Assembly: GCA_028287785.1 (NCBI GenBank)
Contig: JAQBOZ010000027.1
Span: 62,001-126,000 of the forward strand
Length of the DNA stretch: 64,000 nt
Source of the DNA: Chlorobiota bacterium
GTDB lineage: Bacteria; Bacteroidota; Ignavibacteria; OLB7
Reading direction: 5' to 3'
Part shown: piece by piece, positions 50,438-60,678 of the stretch
Position numbering within the stretch: the stretch's first letter is position 1
Layout of the letters: every line of letters begins with the position of its first letter
Position numbers and translations under genes: made by a program
The notes under the pieces: generated by a model
The model's database searches: none
Seen by the model: only the letters and a program-made list of their open reading frames with translations
Told to the model about the DNA's origin: nothing

Positions 50438-50649
50438 GATATCTCCGTATGATTTGAACGATGTTTGTCTGCATGTCTGGTTGCGCCCCTGGAAGTAAGT
50501 GGGGGAACAAAGGGAAACGTTACATCGGGAGTAATGTTTTTTCCGCTGATCCGGCTCGCCACATAACGAAGCACGGGGAAGATGATGACGAGGGCGTCGG
50601 GATGCTCCTGAAAATGATGAAAAAACTCGAACGTGGCACTCTCCGGCCG

Positions 50650-50880
50650 GGATGATCGCCTCGGCATACCCGTTCCGTCATGGCGCGCCGGGATCAATGG
50701 TCGCGATCCCGGAGGCAGGCATCCACTCCCTGACGGGCGTGGCGATGAGCTCCGGGCCATTGTCCGATTGAACATCCCTGGGAGCGCCATGCACGTTTAT
50801 CACATCGTGTGCGGCAGTCCCGACCAATCCCTCTATTGTCCTATCCCGCCCGTCGCCGGCCTCCGTACCTTTCAGCACAA
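50650..50880 (-). pseudogene. Degenerate transposase/integrase-core fragment (IS3-like)
   Basis: Reverse strand: DVINVHGAPRDVQSDNGPELIATPVREWMPASGIATIDPGAP-stop-RNGYAEA, compare canonical HGAP..IRSDNGPEFIA..VREWL...PGSPWENGYAES. Confidence 0.7.
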
Positions 50881-50906
50881 TCTCTTCTGATCGATCACTC
50901 GGAACA

Positions 50907-52151
50907 ATGCAGGATCATCTTATGAAATCCCTCCTTACGTTCATGTTGCTTCTCTGCTGCACCGTCGCCGGCGCGCAGGAGATCGTCTGGGAAAAAAACT
51001 TCAGGCCGCAGGCAAGCGGCGCGTCGCTGGGCGTGGATGTCATGCGGACTTCGGATGGTGGTTTCCTCGCGGTCGGCGAGTCGAACAACGGCGCGGGACC
51101 GCAGGCAACGGTCTATCTGGTACGCACCGACAGCAACGGTGCAGCTCTCTGGAACAAGCTGCTTGCCGGACATGACTCCACGTTTGCCACCGCCCTTTAT
51201 CCGGCGGCTGATGATGGGTTCTATATCGTCGGATCGACGCAGAAGGGAAATATGGCAGGTGATTCGACACTGCACCCGTGGATCGCGAAGCTCGATGCTG
51301 GGGGCGCAATCCTCTGGGAGAAAACCCGTGGCAACGGTCGCGTTAATGGAGCTACACGAACTGGCGATGGCGGGTTCGTTCTCACCGGCATGAGCGATGC
51401 GGAGGTGCTGCTGATGAAGCTGGACAGTGCTGGCGGGCTTGTCTGGAAGCACAGCTTCCATCGTAGTGCGTGGGCAACGGGAGCCTCGGTCCGGGAAACA
51501 TCCGACGGCGGCTACATTATCGTCGGCAGCACGGTCAGCATGCCAACGCCCGATGCGAACGTATTGCTTATCCGCACAAACAGCGCCGGCGATTCTCTCT
51601 GGGCTGGAGCGTACATGGAGAAGTTCGTCTCGTGGGATGAGGGCTATTGCGTGGAGGAGGTGGCGGGTGGCTTTGTGTTCGCGGGCGTTGAGCGAGGCAA
51701 CGGGGCCACCGATCGATTCGATCAGTTGTTCATGGCCGGCATCGGCGCGCAGGGGGAGGTACGGTGGTATCGGAGTCTGCCGCTCTATGTGCGGGGAACC
51801 GATTCGCTCGGCATCAACGATCCCCATATGAGCATGAGGATCGACGGGGGACATGTCGCCATTTCCGGGGCCAGCGGGCCGGACAATACGATGCCGTTCC
51901 TCATGAGCGTTGGCAGCGATGGCGCAATCGACTGGCAGAAGATGCTCGGCGGCCTGATCTTCAGCCAGAGCGTGGCGTCATCATTCAAGCCGCTGTCCGA
52001 TGGCGGGTTCATCGTCACGGGAACAACGATGGGACAACTGCTGCTGATACGGCTGTCGCGGCCGACAACGACAAGCGCGGTCGGGGAGGAGGAATCATTA
52101 CCTGAGAAGATGAATCTGAGCAGGATCGATCCTCCAACGCGGAATCAATAA
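50907..52151 (+). CDS. Hypothetical secreted repeat protein (delta-60-like WxK/xTSDGGF repeats)
   Basis: Signal MKSLLTFMLLLCCTVAGAQ; repeats RTSDGGFLAVGES, RTGDGGFVLTGMS, ETSDGGYIIVGST, PLSDGGFIVTGTT. Confidence 0.8.
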   Translation: MQDHLMKSLLTFMLLLCCTVAGAQEIVWEKNFRPQASGASLGVDVMRTSDGGFLAVGESNNGAGPQATVYLVRTDSNGAALWNKLLAGHDSTFATALYPAADDGFYIVGSTQKGNMAGDSTLHPWIAKLDAGGAILWEKTRGNGRVNGATRTGDGGFVLTGMSDAEVLLMKLDSAGGLVWKHSFHRSAWATGASVRETSDGGYIIVGSTVSMPTPDANVLLIRTNSAGDSLWAGAYMEKFVSWDEGYCVEEVAGGFVFAGVERGNGATDRFDQLFMAGIGAQGEVRWYRSLPLYVRGTDSLGINDPHMSMRIDGGHVAISGASGPDNTMPFLMSVGSDGAIDWQKMLGGLIFSQSVASSFKPLSDGGFIVTGTTMGQLLLIRLSRPTTTSAVGEEESLPEKMNLSRIDPPTRNQ

Positions 52152-52324
52152 CGCATCTTCAGGCGGAGAGTGCGGCTTTTTCGTCGTCATCAGATTCAAT
52201 ATTGTGCCTGCCTCCTGGTCATGGGAGCGATATCAAACTCGTGCCCTCTCCATAAGAGGGCAGGGCCATGGGTCTTACCGCTACCTGAACGGCGTAATGA
52301 AAACGTTTTAGATAGCCCCAGAAT

Positions 52325-52362
52325 AAAAAAGCCGCGATTTCATAAAGAAATCGCGGCTTTTG
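52325..52362. terminator. Bidirectional-type intrinsic terminator next to tmRNA
   Basis: AAAAAAGCCGCGATTTC-ATAAA-GAAATCGCGGCTTTTGC. Confidence 0.8.
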
Positions 52363-52373
52363 CGTCTATCATG

Positions 52374-52745
52374 TGGAGATGGCGGGAATCGAACCCGCGT
52401 CCGAAATGCAACCCCTGAAGCTTCTACACTGCGTAGTCAGTCTTTAAATCTCACCTGCGATATCCCGACTAACAGGGTCATCCACAGGCCAGTGAGCTGA
52501 AGTTTCGCGACGTCCGCCACTCACGGAGCAGAATCGCTATCCTATCAAAGTCGTCACCCTAAATCCAGAGCCGATAGGCGAGCCCTGGCAGAATGCTCGC
52601 CAGCTAAGTTACTACTTAGGCAGCGAGGCGATACTCGTTGGAGTTCGCATATACAATTACCCATTTGGAGATAACGCGCATCATAGGCAAAGCGCGGCAG
52701 CGCAACCTCAAGTAATCCACACCCCGTCGAAACCATTACATCCCC
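52374..52745 (-). ncRNA. ssrA: tmRNA (tag peptide ANSNEYRLAA)
   Basis: 5' GGGGATGTAATGGTTTCGACGGGG..., tag ORF GCGAACTCCAACGAGTATCGCCTCGCTGCCTAA, 3' GGGTTCGATTCCCGCCATCTCCA. Confidence 0.96.
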
Positions 52746-53024
52746 ATTGAGAAAGAACTTCCGCTCCGATTGCTCTTTGCGGCCCCCTCGGAGACGAAAC
52801 CCGGATGGCAATCGTGCCGCCCGGTTTCCGCCCCATGCCGCATCCCCCGGAGGGGCTTCACGGCTGAAGAGAGAGCTAACATACGGCCGGCCGGCCGGGA
52901 AGTCAAGGCGGATGCCACGGAATAATGGTTACGGCCTATGAAGGACGCCCCGATTTCTTGGCCGCATACCCGCCTTTCAGTACATTTAGCCCAATACGTT
53001 CGATTCCCAGAATAGATCCCCGAG

Positions 53025-55430
53025 ATGCCGAACAAGAAGATCATCGAGTCGTGGTTGAAATCGATCACGCCCCATAGCTATACCCCCGTCGAGCTTACGG
53101 AGCTTCTGATGCGCCGCGGCATCGAAGTGGAGTCGATCGACGACCGTTTCAGCAACCTTGCCGGCTTCGTTGTCGGCCAGGTGCTTACGTGCGAAAAGCA
53201 CCCCGATGCCGATAAACTCTCGGTGACGACGGTCACAACCGGCGGCGAACCCTCCACCGTGGTCTGCGGCGCGCCCAATGTCCGGGCCGGGCAGAAGATC
53301 GCGTTTGCGCCGGTCGGGCTTCATATCGCAACGGCCGGGTTCACCATCGGCAAACGGAAGATCAGGGGGATAGAATCCTCGGGGATGATCTGCTCGGAAT
53401 CGGAGCTGGGGCTCAGCGACGATCACGACGGCATCCTGGTGCTCCCGCCTGATACGCCGGTGGGCGTTCCGCTGGCCGATATCCTCGGCGATGTGATCTA
53501 CGAAATCGATGTCACGCCGAACCGCGCCGATTGCCTGAGCCATCTCGGCATCGCGCGGGAGGTGGCGGCGCTGACCGGTGGTGAGATATTCCTTCCCCCC
53601 ACCGAGTTCTTCGAGTCGGGAGAGCGGACGGAGGATGCTGTGACGATCACGATCGATGATCCCGCGCTCTGCCCGCGCTACGTGGCGCGGATGATCCGCG
53701 GCGTGAAGATCGGCCCGTCGCCCGCTTGGCTTCAGGAGACGCTTCGGAAGCTGGGGCTGCGGCCCCGGAACAACGTGGTCGATATCACCAGCTATGTCCT
53801 CTTCGAGTGCGGGCACCCGCTTCATGCGTTCGATTTCGACAGGCTGGCCGGCGGGCGCGTTGAGGTGAAGGCGGTCGGCGCCGGCGGGAAGTTCGTGACG
53901 CTGGACGGAAAGGAGCACGAGCTGCCGGATGGCGCGCTGATGATCTGCGACGCCGAGAAGCCGGTGGCGATCGCCGGGGTGATGGGGGGGGAGAACTCCG
54001 AGATCACCGATGATACCGTCAACGTCCTGCTGGAATCCGCGTTCTTCAACCCGTCGTCCGTCCGGCGTACCGCCAAGCGCCTGGGGCTCTCGACCGATGC
54101 CAGCTTCCGGTTCGAGCGCGGGGCCGATATCGACAGCACGATCTACGCGGTCAATCGCGCCGCCCAGCTTATCTCACAGCTTGCCGGTGGCGAGGTGCTG
54201 GCCGGACCTCTCGATATCTATCCCGATCCATCCCCCAGGACGGTGATCGAGCTTCGCTTCGAGCGGGCCGATGAGATCCTCGGCATTACCATCGCGGATG
54301 ATCTCCAGATGGAGTATCTCCGGCGGATCGGGTTCGGCGTGGAGCCGCGCGACGGGCGACGGGCAATGGTGGCGGTGCCGAGCTTCAGGGTGGATATCTT
54401 CGGGGAGATCGATCTGATCGAGGAGATCGTCCGCATCCACGGCTACGATAATCTTCCGGCCGAACCCCGCGCCAGCGTCACATTCGATCTGGCGACCGAT
54501 CGCCTCCAGAAGCTGATCGCGACATCGCGGCATTTTCTGATCGACAGCGGGTTCAACGAGACGGTGGCGCTCTATCTTACCGACCCGGAGACGGCCGCGG
54601 CCTACGGCAGCCCCGTCGAGTTGCGGAACGGGCTGGGACGCGATTTCTCGATGCTCCGCACCAGCGTGGTTCCCAGCATGGCAAAGGTGATAGGGTTCAA
54701 CCAGCGCTACTCGCGGAACGATCTTCGCCTCTTCGAAACGGGGACCGCCTTTCGCGCCACCGGGCCGGATCGAGGTGTGATCCCCGGCGTCGTGGAGATG
54801 ACCGAGCTGTCGATCGCCATGAGCGGTGCCGCGGAGCCTCAGGGATGGGATGTGCCGGCGCGCAACTCCGATCTCTCCGACCTGCGCGGCATGCTCGATC
54901 GCTATTTCGATCGGGTCGGGGTCGGCAATGTCACGTATCGCGCCGCCGATGACGCCAAATGGGGCTTCGATGCACCCGCGCTCTCCATCCACGCCGGTAA
55001 CGCGGAGATCGGTCGCGCCGGCCGGTTCGATCCTGAGTTGATGGAGCGGCATGATATCGCCGGCGCGCCGGTGATCGCCGTGATCGACCTTGAACGCCTT
55101 GCGGAGCACGCCTTCACGCCGACCCGGTACAAGGCTCCCTCGAAGTTCCCCGTGGTTCTCCGCGATATCTCGATCGTGGTGGACGCGGAGCGGACGAACG
55201 CGGAGCTGGAGAAGACGATCCTCGGCGCCGGAGGGGCGCTGCTCTCCAACGTCCGGCTCTTCGATCTTTATCAGGGGAAGGGGATGGAGCCGGGGAAGAA
55301 ATCGGTGGCCTACTCGCTCTCCTTTACCTCGTACGAGCGGACTCTTGAGGATGGGGAGATCGAGAAGGTTGTCGGAAAGATCGTGAGAAAGCTGGATCAG
55401 GAGCACGGCGCGAAACTGCGTGGTGCGTAA
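53025..55430 (+). CDS. pheT: Phenylalanyl-tRNA synthetase beta subunit
   Basis: VGQVLTCEKHPDADKLSVTTV; EIDVTPNRADCLSHLGIAREVAAL; KFPVVLRDISIVVD C-terminal anticodon-binding region. Confidence 0.97.
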   Translation: MPNKKIIESWLKSITPHSYTPVELTELLMRRGIEVESIDDRFSNLAGFVVGQVLTCEKHPDADKLSVTTVTTGGEPSTVVCGAPNVRAGQKIAFAPVGLHIATAGFTIGKRKIRGIESSGMICSESELGLSDDHDGILVLPPDTPVGVPLADILGDVIYEIDVTPNRADCLSHLGIAREVAALTGGEIFLPPTEFFESGERTEDAVTITIDDPALCPRYVARMIRGVKIGPSPAWLQETLRKLGLRPRNNVVDITSYVLFECGHPLHAFDFDRLAGGRVEVKAVGAGGKFVTLDGKEHELPDGALMICDAEKPVAIAGVMGGENSEITDDTVNVLLESAFFNPSSVRRTAKRLGLSTDASFRFERGADIDSTIYAVNRAAQLISQLAGGEVLAGPLDIYPDPSPRTVIELRFERADEILGITIADDLQMEYLRRIGFGVEPRDGRRAMVAVPSFRVDIFGEIDLIEEIVRIHGYDNLPAEPRASVTFDLATDRLQKLIATSRHFLIDSGFNETVALYLTDPETAAAYGSPVELRNGLGRDFSMLRTSVVPSMAKVIGFNQRYSRNDLRLFETGTAFRATGPDRGVIPGVVEMTELSIAMSGAAEPQGWDVPARNSDLSDLRGMLDRYFDRVGVGNVTYRAADDAKWGFDAPALSIHAGNAEIGRAGRFDPELMERHDIAGAPVIAVIDLERLAEHAFTPTRYKAPSKFPVVLRDISIVVDAERTNAELEKTILGAGGALLSNVRLFDLYQGKGMEPGKKSVAYSLSFTSYERTLEDGEIEKVVGKIVRKLDQEHGAKLRGA

Positions 55431-55688
55431 GCTGACAGGTGCATGAACGGCAAGGTTCCGTTGATGCGGGGAGATGCCACGGCGTGGGATGGTGATATGG
55501 TGGGGCGGCGGTGTCGGCGGCATCCCGTGGTCGATCGCCCCGGAATGAACATCAATTGCGGCTCCCGGCGTGATGGCCCGAATCGGCCTTCGGCATATGG
55601 CACGATTCGCCGGGAACCAGCAGCGTAATCTTCGAGCGCTCCGGTCGGAGCCGGCGCGCGGAAACGGACACTTTAGGTGGGACGACCA

Positions 55689-57137
55689 ATGAGATCCAAC
55701 GAGACGGCGGATATTCGCAAGTCGATCGACAAGCTTCAGCAGTCGCTCGAAATCCTCGGGGACCGATATCGCGATCTCCGGCGGGAGCGGAAGCAGCTTC
55801 GCGAGAGGATCGATGAGCTGACGCAGGAACGGGAGTCCACCGATGCCGCCACATCGGCGCAGCTTGAAATGGCGGCCAGGGACCGGAAGCGCGTGCTGGA
55901 ATTGGAGTCGCGGGTCGGCGATGCCGAGCGGCGACATGAGGAGAGCTTCAACAGGCTTGCGGAGCTTGAGAGCACCATCAGGGATCGCGAGGGGCTGATC
56001 GCCGAACAGGAGGATACGCTCGCGGAGCTGCGGAAAGAGCTTGCCGCGCGCCGCGAAGCCGAGGAAAAGAACTGGTCGCAGGAGGAACAGACGCACAGGG
56101 AAGTGCTGGCGCTCCGGCATGAGCTGGCCTCGGCGAAGGCGGAAAACGAACGGCTGCTCGGAGAGATATCGAGGATCGAGCCGAGGGATGAGGGGGAGCT
56201 GAGCTCGATGGGGGCTGAGATGGAGCGCCTGCGCGGGGAGAGCCACGCATTGCAGCAGGCGGTGGCGCGGCTTCAGGGGGACCGTGCCACGCTGGAGGGG
56301 AAACATCTTCAGGCAATCGGGAAGCTGGATGCCGCCACGCGCGCCGAGGCGATGGCCCGGACGGAGGTGGCCGCGCTCGTCAACGAAAAACTTCGCATGG
56401 AGGACGTCCTCGCCGATCTCGATCAGAACCGCGTCCGGCTTGAGGAACAGCTCCGCGACGGCGAGAGCGTCAGGACGAAAAGCGTCGAGCAGGAGGGGCT
56501 GGTGGAGTCCCTGCGCGACGAGCTGGCGCGGCTTCAGGAGGAGCATCGCCGGACCACTGACGATCTGGACGGCGTGCGCGCCGCGCTGGTGCCGGCCCGC
56601 GAGCGGATCGAGATGCGGGAGGGGGAGCTGGACCGGCTCCACGCCGCCATCCGCCAGCTCGACGCCGAGCATGCCGTGGAGCTGGCCGGGATGAAGGAGC
56701 GCCTGGACACGGCGGAACTGGAGCGGGAGAAGGTGGATCGCCGGCTGGCGGAGCTTCAGCATGAACGGGAGGAATCGCGCGCGACGATCGACGGGCTGCG
56801 CGAGCAGATCAGGCAGGCCGGCGCGAGCGATGACGATCGGGTGAAGGCGGGTCAGGCGCGGATCGATGCCCTGGGGAACGATCTGGCCGAAGCGCTCGAC
56901 ATGGCCGCCCGGAAGGAGATGGAGGCGGTGGATGCCGAGCGCGAGCTGGAGCGGCTCCGGATGAGAGTGGGAGAGATGAGCGATGAGCTTGAACGGCTCA
57001 GGGAGGCGGGAGTGGCGACCGTGAACGGCGCGGCGGAGGGGCATTCCATGCTGAGTGAGGAGGAGCGCCGGAACATGGCGGAACAGATCGACAGCGCCAT
57101 CCGCCTGATCGACAGGCATCTTGAAGGAAAGGAATAG
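55689..57137 (+). CDS. Long coiled-coil protein of unknown function
   Basis: Almost continuous Glu/Arg/Leu heptad-type sequence; possibly a fused ZapB/ZapA-like or structural coiled coil. Confidence 0.65.
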   Translation: MRSNETADIRKSIDKLQQSLEILGDRYRDLRRERKQLRERIDELTQERESTDAATSAQLEMAARDRKRVLELESRVGDAERRHEESFNRLAELESTIRDREGLIAEQEDTLAELRKELAARREAEEKNWSQEEQTHREVLALRHELASAKAENERLLGEISRIEPRDEGELSSMGAEMERLRGESHALQQAVARLQGDRATLEGKHLQAIGKLDAATRAEAMARTEVAALVNEKLRMEDVLADLDQNRVRLEEQLRDGESVRTKSVEQEGLVESLRDELARLQEEHRRTTDDLDGVRAALVPARERIEMREGELDRLHAAIRQLDAEHAVELAGMKERLDTAELEREKVDRRLAELQHEREESRATIDGLREQIRQAGASDDDRVKAGQARIDALGNDLAEALDMAARKEMEAVDAERELERLRMRVGEMSDELERLREAGVATVNGAAEGHSMLSEEERRNMAEQIDSAIRLIDRHLEGKE

Positions 57138-57159
57138 ATCGATTATCGAGGCTTCAACA

Positions 57160-57669
57160 ATGCCATACAGTGTAGTCATTATCACCGTGAGCGATCGCTC
57201 GGCATCCGGCGCCAGGAAGGATCTTTCCGGCCCGGCGGTGGCCGCCGCGCTCGATCGCGCGATGTTCGATCCACGCGATCACCTGCTGGTCGCGGACGAG
57301 AAGGAGGATATCGCCAGAGCCCTTGAGGGGGCCATCTCGAACGATATCGCCCTTGCCATCACCACCGGCGGCACCGGCTTCGCCCCGCGCGACGTTACGC
57401 CGGAAGCCACGCTGATGGTGATCGAACGCCGCGCCGACGGCCTTGCGGAGATGATGCGCGCCGCCTCGTTCGGCAAAACCCCCTACGCCGCGCTCTCCCG
57501 CGCGGTCTGCGGCATCGCGGGAAGGACATTGATCATCAATCTTCCCGGCTCTCCGAAAGGGGCGCGTGAGTGTCTGGAGGCCATCCTCCCGATCCTCCCC
57601 CATGCCCTCAGCCTGTTGCGCGCCGAAAGCGTCATGGACGCCGAACACGACGCCGCCGACAGAGGTTGA
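57160..57669 (+). CDS. MoaB/MogA-family molybdenum cofactor biosynthesis protein
   Basis: VVIITVSDRSASGARKDLSGPAVAAAL; LAITTGGTGFAPRDVTPEAT; TLIINLPGSPKGARE. Confidence 0.94.
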   Translation: MPYSVVIITVSDRSASGARKDLSGPAVAAALDRAMFDPRDHLLVADEKEDIARALEGAISNDIALAITTGGTGFAPRDVTPEATLMVIERRADGLAEMMRAASFGKTPYAALSRAVCGIAGRTLIINLPGSPKGARECLEAILPILPHALSLLRAESVMDAEHDAADRG

Positions 57670-57733
57670 ACCCCCGATGATCCGGCCAACGCCGGGGCGA
57701 TACAATCATTGAACCGAACAATTACCCGACGCC

Positions 57734-59209
57734 ATGTCTCTTCGCATCTTCAATACCCTCTCCCGTACCAAGGAGGAGTTCGTACCGATCGATCCGAATC
57801 TGGTAAGGATGTACCGCTGCGGCCCAACGGTCTACAGCCATCCTCATATCGGCCATGCGAAGAGCTTCGTCTCGTTCGATGTTATCCGCCGCTACCTGAT
57901 GCACTGCTACGGCAAGGACCATCTCCTCTACGTGATGAACGTCACCGATGTGGGGCATCTGGCCGGGGATGCCGATGAGGGGGAGGACAAGGTGGAGGAG
58001 CAGGCGCGCCTGGAGCATCGCTCGCCATTCGAGATCGCGCTGGAGTACGAGGAGAGCTTCTGGGAGGATATGGACCGGCTGAACATGCTCCGCCCGGATC
58101 GCACGCCGCATGCCACCGATTTTATCAGGCAGCAGATCGAGGCAATCGAAACGCTGATCGGGAAAGGGCTGGCCTACGAGGTGAACGGGTCGGTATACTT
58201 TGATATCACCGAGTACGAGAGCCGGCCCCTCGAGGATGGCTTTGTCCCCTACGGCGGCCTCTCCAACCGGACCACCGATGAGCAGGAGCATGGCGGCCGG
58301 GTGGCGGTGAAGAGCGAGAAGCGCGGGCCGTTCGATTTTGCGCTCTGGAAGAAGGCAGATGATAAACATTTCATGCAGTGGCTCTCCCCGTGGGGATGGG
58401 GATTTCCCGGCTGGCATATCGAGTGCTCGGTGATGGCGAAGTTCTACCTGGGCGCCACGTTCGATATCCACGGCGGGGGGCTGGACAACCAGTTTCCGCA
58501 TCATGAGTGCGAGATAGCACAGAGCCAGGGGGCCAACGGCAAGCCGTTCGTCCGTTACTGGATGCACAACAACCTGGTGACGACCGCCGGCAGGAAGATG
58601 GGGAAATCGCTCGGCAACGCCACCAACATGAAGGTGCTGTTCGGCAAGTACGATCCGATGGCGATCCGCTTCTTCATCCTCCAGAGTCATTATCGTTCCA
58701 CGCTGGAGTTCAACGAGGAGGCGATCGTTGCGGCCGCGACCGGCCTGGAGAAGCTCCGCAAGACGATTGCGCGGCTCATCGGAGAGGTGGCGAAGGGAGG
58801 GGGCAACGGCGCGCCGGCCGGGGGAAATCTCCCCTTCATGGATGCGTTCCTTGCCGCGATGGATGATGATTTCAACACCCCCGTGGCGATCGGGGCGCTC
58901 TTCGAGGGGATCGGGGAAGTGAACAAGCTGCTGGCGGCCGGCGCTCCGGACGCGCATCTGCTGCATCGTCATGTCGAGAGCTTTACCCTGGCCTTCGATA
59001 CGATTCTCGGCCTCAACCTCTTTGCCGGGGATGGAGGGGGGGATGGCGCCATCGCCGGCGATCTTATCGAACTGCTGATCGAGCTTCGGAAGGAGGCGCG
59101 CGGCCGGAAGGATTTTGCCATGTCCGATGTGATTCGCGACCGGCTGAAGGGGCTGGGCGTTGCGCTGGAGGATACCAAGGAGGGGACGCGCTGGAGCCTG
59201 GAGGGGTGA
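57734..59209 (+). CDS. cysS: Cysteinyl-tRNA synthetase
   Basis: MYRCGPTVYSHPHIGHAKSFVSFDVIRRYL; GWHIECSVMAKFYLGATFDIHGGGLDNQFPHHECEIAQSQ; KMGKSLGN. Confidence 0.98.
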   Translation: MSLRIFNTLSRTKEEFVPIDPNLVRMYRCGPTVYSHPHIGHAKSFVSFDVIRRYLMHCYGKDHLLYVMNVTDVGHLAGDADEGEDKVEEQARLEHRSPFEIALEYEESFWEDMDRLNMLRPDRTPHATDFIRQQIEAIETLIGKGLAYEVNGSVYFDITEYESRPLEDGFVPYGGLSNRTTDEQEHGGRVAVKSEKRGPFDFALWKKADDKHFMQWLSPWGWGFPGWHIECSVMAKFYLGATFDIHGGGLDNQFPHHECEIAQSQGANGKPFVRYWMHNNLVTTAGRKMGKSLGNATNMKVLFGKYDPMAIRFFILQSHYRSTLEFNEEAIVAAATGLEKLRKTIARLIGEVAKGGGNGAPAGGNLPFMDAFLAAMDDDFNTPVAIGALFEGIGEVNKLLAAGAPDAHLLHRHVESFTLAFDTILGLNLFAGDGGGDGAIAGDLIELLIELRKEARGRKDFAMSDVIRDRLKGLGVALEDTKEGTRWSLEG

Positions 59210-59284
59210 TCTCCCCGACCCGTTTCGGTATATGGCAGGAAAATTGATCCTTCCTAATCGATTGAATAACCGATGGAGGATATC

Positions 59285-59566
59285 ATGGATAACGAACAGC
59301 ACGATCCCGCCGGGAAGCAGAGCGCGCCCGATTCGGAGCCGGCCAACCCCGGCATCAACGGCAAGGCGGAGCGCCCCGATCCCGATGTAACCGATCCCGC
59401 GACGCTCCCAACCGATACCGAGGAAGTCGGACTTCCACTGGAGGACTCACGCTTCAGCGGCGAGCACACGATCAGCACCCACCACGCGGAGCCGACCGAT
59501 GTGACGGGCACCAGCAACGACAACTATATCGAGGGGGAGTATATCGACGTGGGTGGCGGTGACTAG
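59285..59566 (+). CDS. Small acidic hypothetical protein
   Basis: MDNEQHDPAGKQSAPDSEPANPGING...; low complexity, probably disordered. Confidence 0.5.
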   Translation: MDNEQHDPAGKQSAPDSEPANPGINGKAERPDPDVTDPATLPTDTEEVGLPLEDSRFSGEHTISTHHAEPTDVTGTSNDNYIEGEYIDVGGGD

Positions 59567-59592
59567 CGCGCCTGGGGTTGGTCCGTTGGAGC

Positions 59593-60543
59593 TTATGGAT
59601 AGTCCTTCCTTCCTTCAAGCCCCGGAGGGGCGCAATAGCTGGTGCGCGGGGCATGGCCCTGTGCACGCAGCCAGCGTTCAGCCACCTTCCGTGGATCGCG
59701 ATGCTCCATGCTTACTTCCGCGTTCAGCGTTCTGATGACGGCGGGGGTGATGTAGGCGTTCAGCCGTTCCAGCACCGCGCGCACGCGTGGCTGTTCCAGC
59801 AGAAGATCCTTTCTGACGACCGCCGCCGGGTTGTACGCCGGGAAGAACGCGCGGTCATCGCGAAGCTGCGACAGGTTGAACGCCTGAATCTGCCCGTCGG
59901 TGGAGTAGCCCATCCCCACATCGATGCTTCCTTCGGTGAGCGCCCTGTAGATCAGCCCCGCGTCCAGCTTTACGATGTTCTTCTCCGGGAAACCGTAGTG
60001 CCGCACCAGCGCCTTCAGCCCGTCCGGCCGTTCGTAGAACTCGCCATCGACGGCGATGCGGAGGTTGGAGCCCCTGGTGATGGCGCCGGCCAGATCGGAG
60101 ATCGTATGAATGCCCTCGCGATCGGCCCGGTCATGCTTCATCATCAGCGCATAGGTATCATCGAAGGGGATCGGGGTCAGCCAGATCAGGCCATGCCTGC
60201 TGCTGTCGAACGTCCGCACGGCGTTGTAGACGCGCGCCGAATCGGTCATCACGCTCTTGTCGGTTCCCTTGGCGTAGACGGTATAGGCGGTGCCCGTGTA
60301 CTCGTAGTACAGATCCACCTGCCCGGTTTCCAGCGCGCTCCTCATGGCGGCCGTCGCCAGCCCGAACTGCTCCTCCACATCGAAACCCGCATCCCGCAGC
60401 GCAAGCACGGCCATATGTCCGAGAAGATATCCCTCGGTAAACGCCTTCGCCCCCACGACGATGGTCCCCCGCTTCGCGCAGGAGAGTGTCATCATGGGAA
60501 GAAGGATGATCGCCGTCAGGCGGATTATCGTGAAGCGCCACAT
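59593..60543 (-). CDS. Osmoprotectant/glycine-betaine ABC transporter substrate-binding protein (OpuC-like)
   Basis: Lipobox LSCAKRG; IVVGAKAFTEGYLLGHMAVLALRDAGFDVEEQFGLATAAMRSALETGQVDLYYEYTGTAY. Confidence 0.9.
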   Translation of the reverse strand: MWRFTIIRLTAIILLPMMTLSCAKRGTIVVGAKAFTEGYLLGHMAVLALRDAGFDVEEQFGLATAAMRSALETGQVDLYYEYTGTAYTVYAKGTDKSVMTDSARVYNAVRTFDSSRHGLIWLTPIPFDDTYALMMKHDRADREGIHTISDLAGAITRGSNLRIAVDGEFYERPDGLKALVRHYGFPEKNIVKLDAGLIYRALTEGSIDVGMGYSTDGQIQAFNLSQLRDDRAFFPAYNPAAVVRKDLLLEQPRVRAVLERLNAYITPAVIRTLNAEVSMEHRDPRKVAERWLRAQGHAPRTSYCAPPGLEGRKDYP

Positions 60544-60678
60544 AGTGCCGTCAAAATATGATTGTTCGCCGACCGATCATCATCGATTCTCACTTGCCCG
60601 CCATCCGGGCGCGTGGCTATGTTCATCCCCCGCCGGTTGAACCCGGATGATCTTCCTCCAGATAAAACGATATCACAC

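Noticed and set aside
54174-57185. 1003-aa minus-strand ORF antisense to pheT and the coiled-coil gene
   Set aside because: Antisense shadow ORF caused by high GC and codon bias; plus strand clearly encodes pheT and a coiled coil; composition is Arg/His/Pro-rich and not protein-like.
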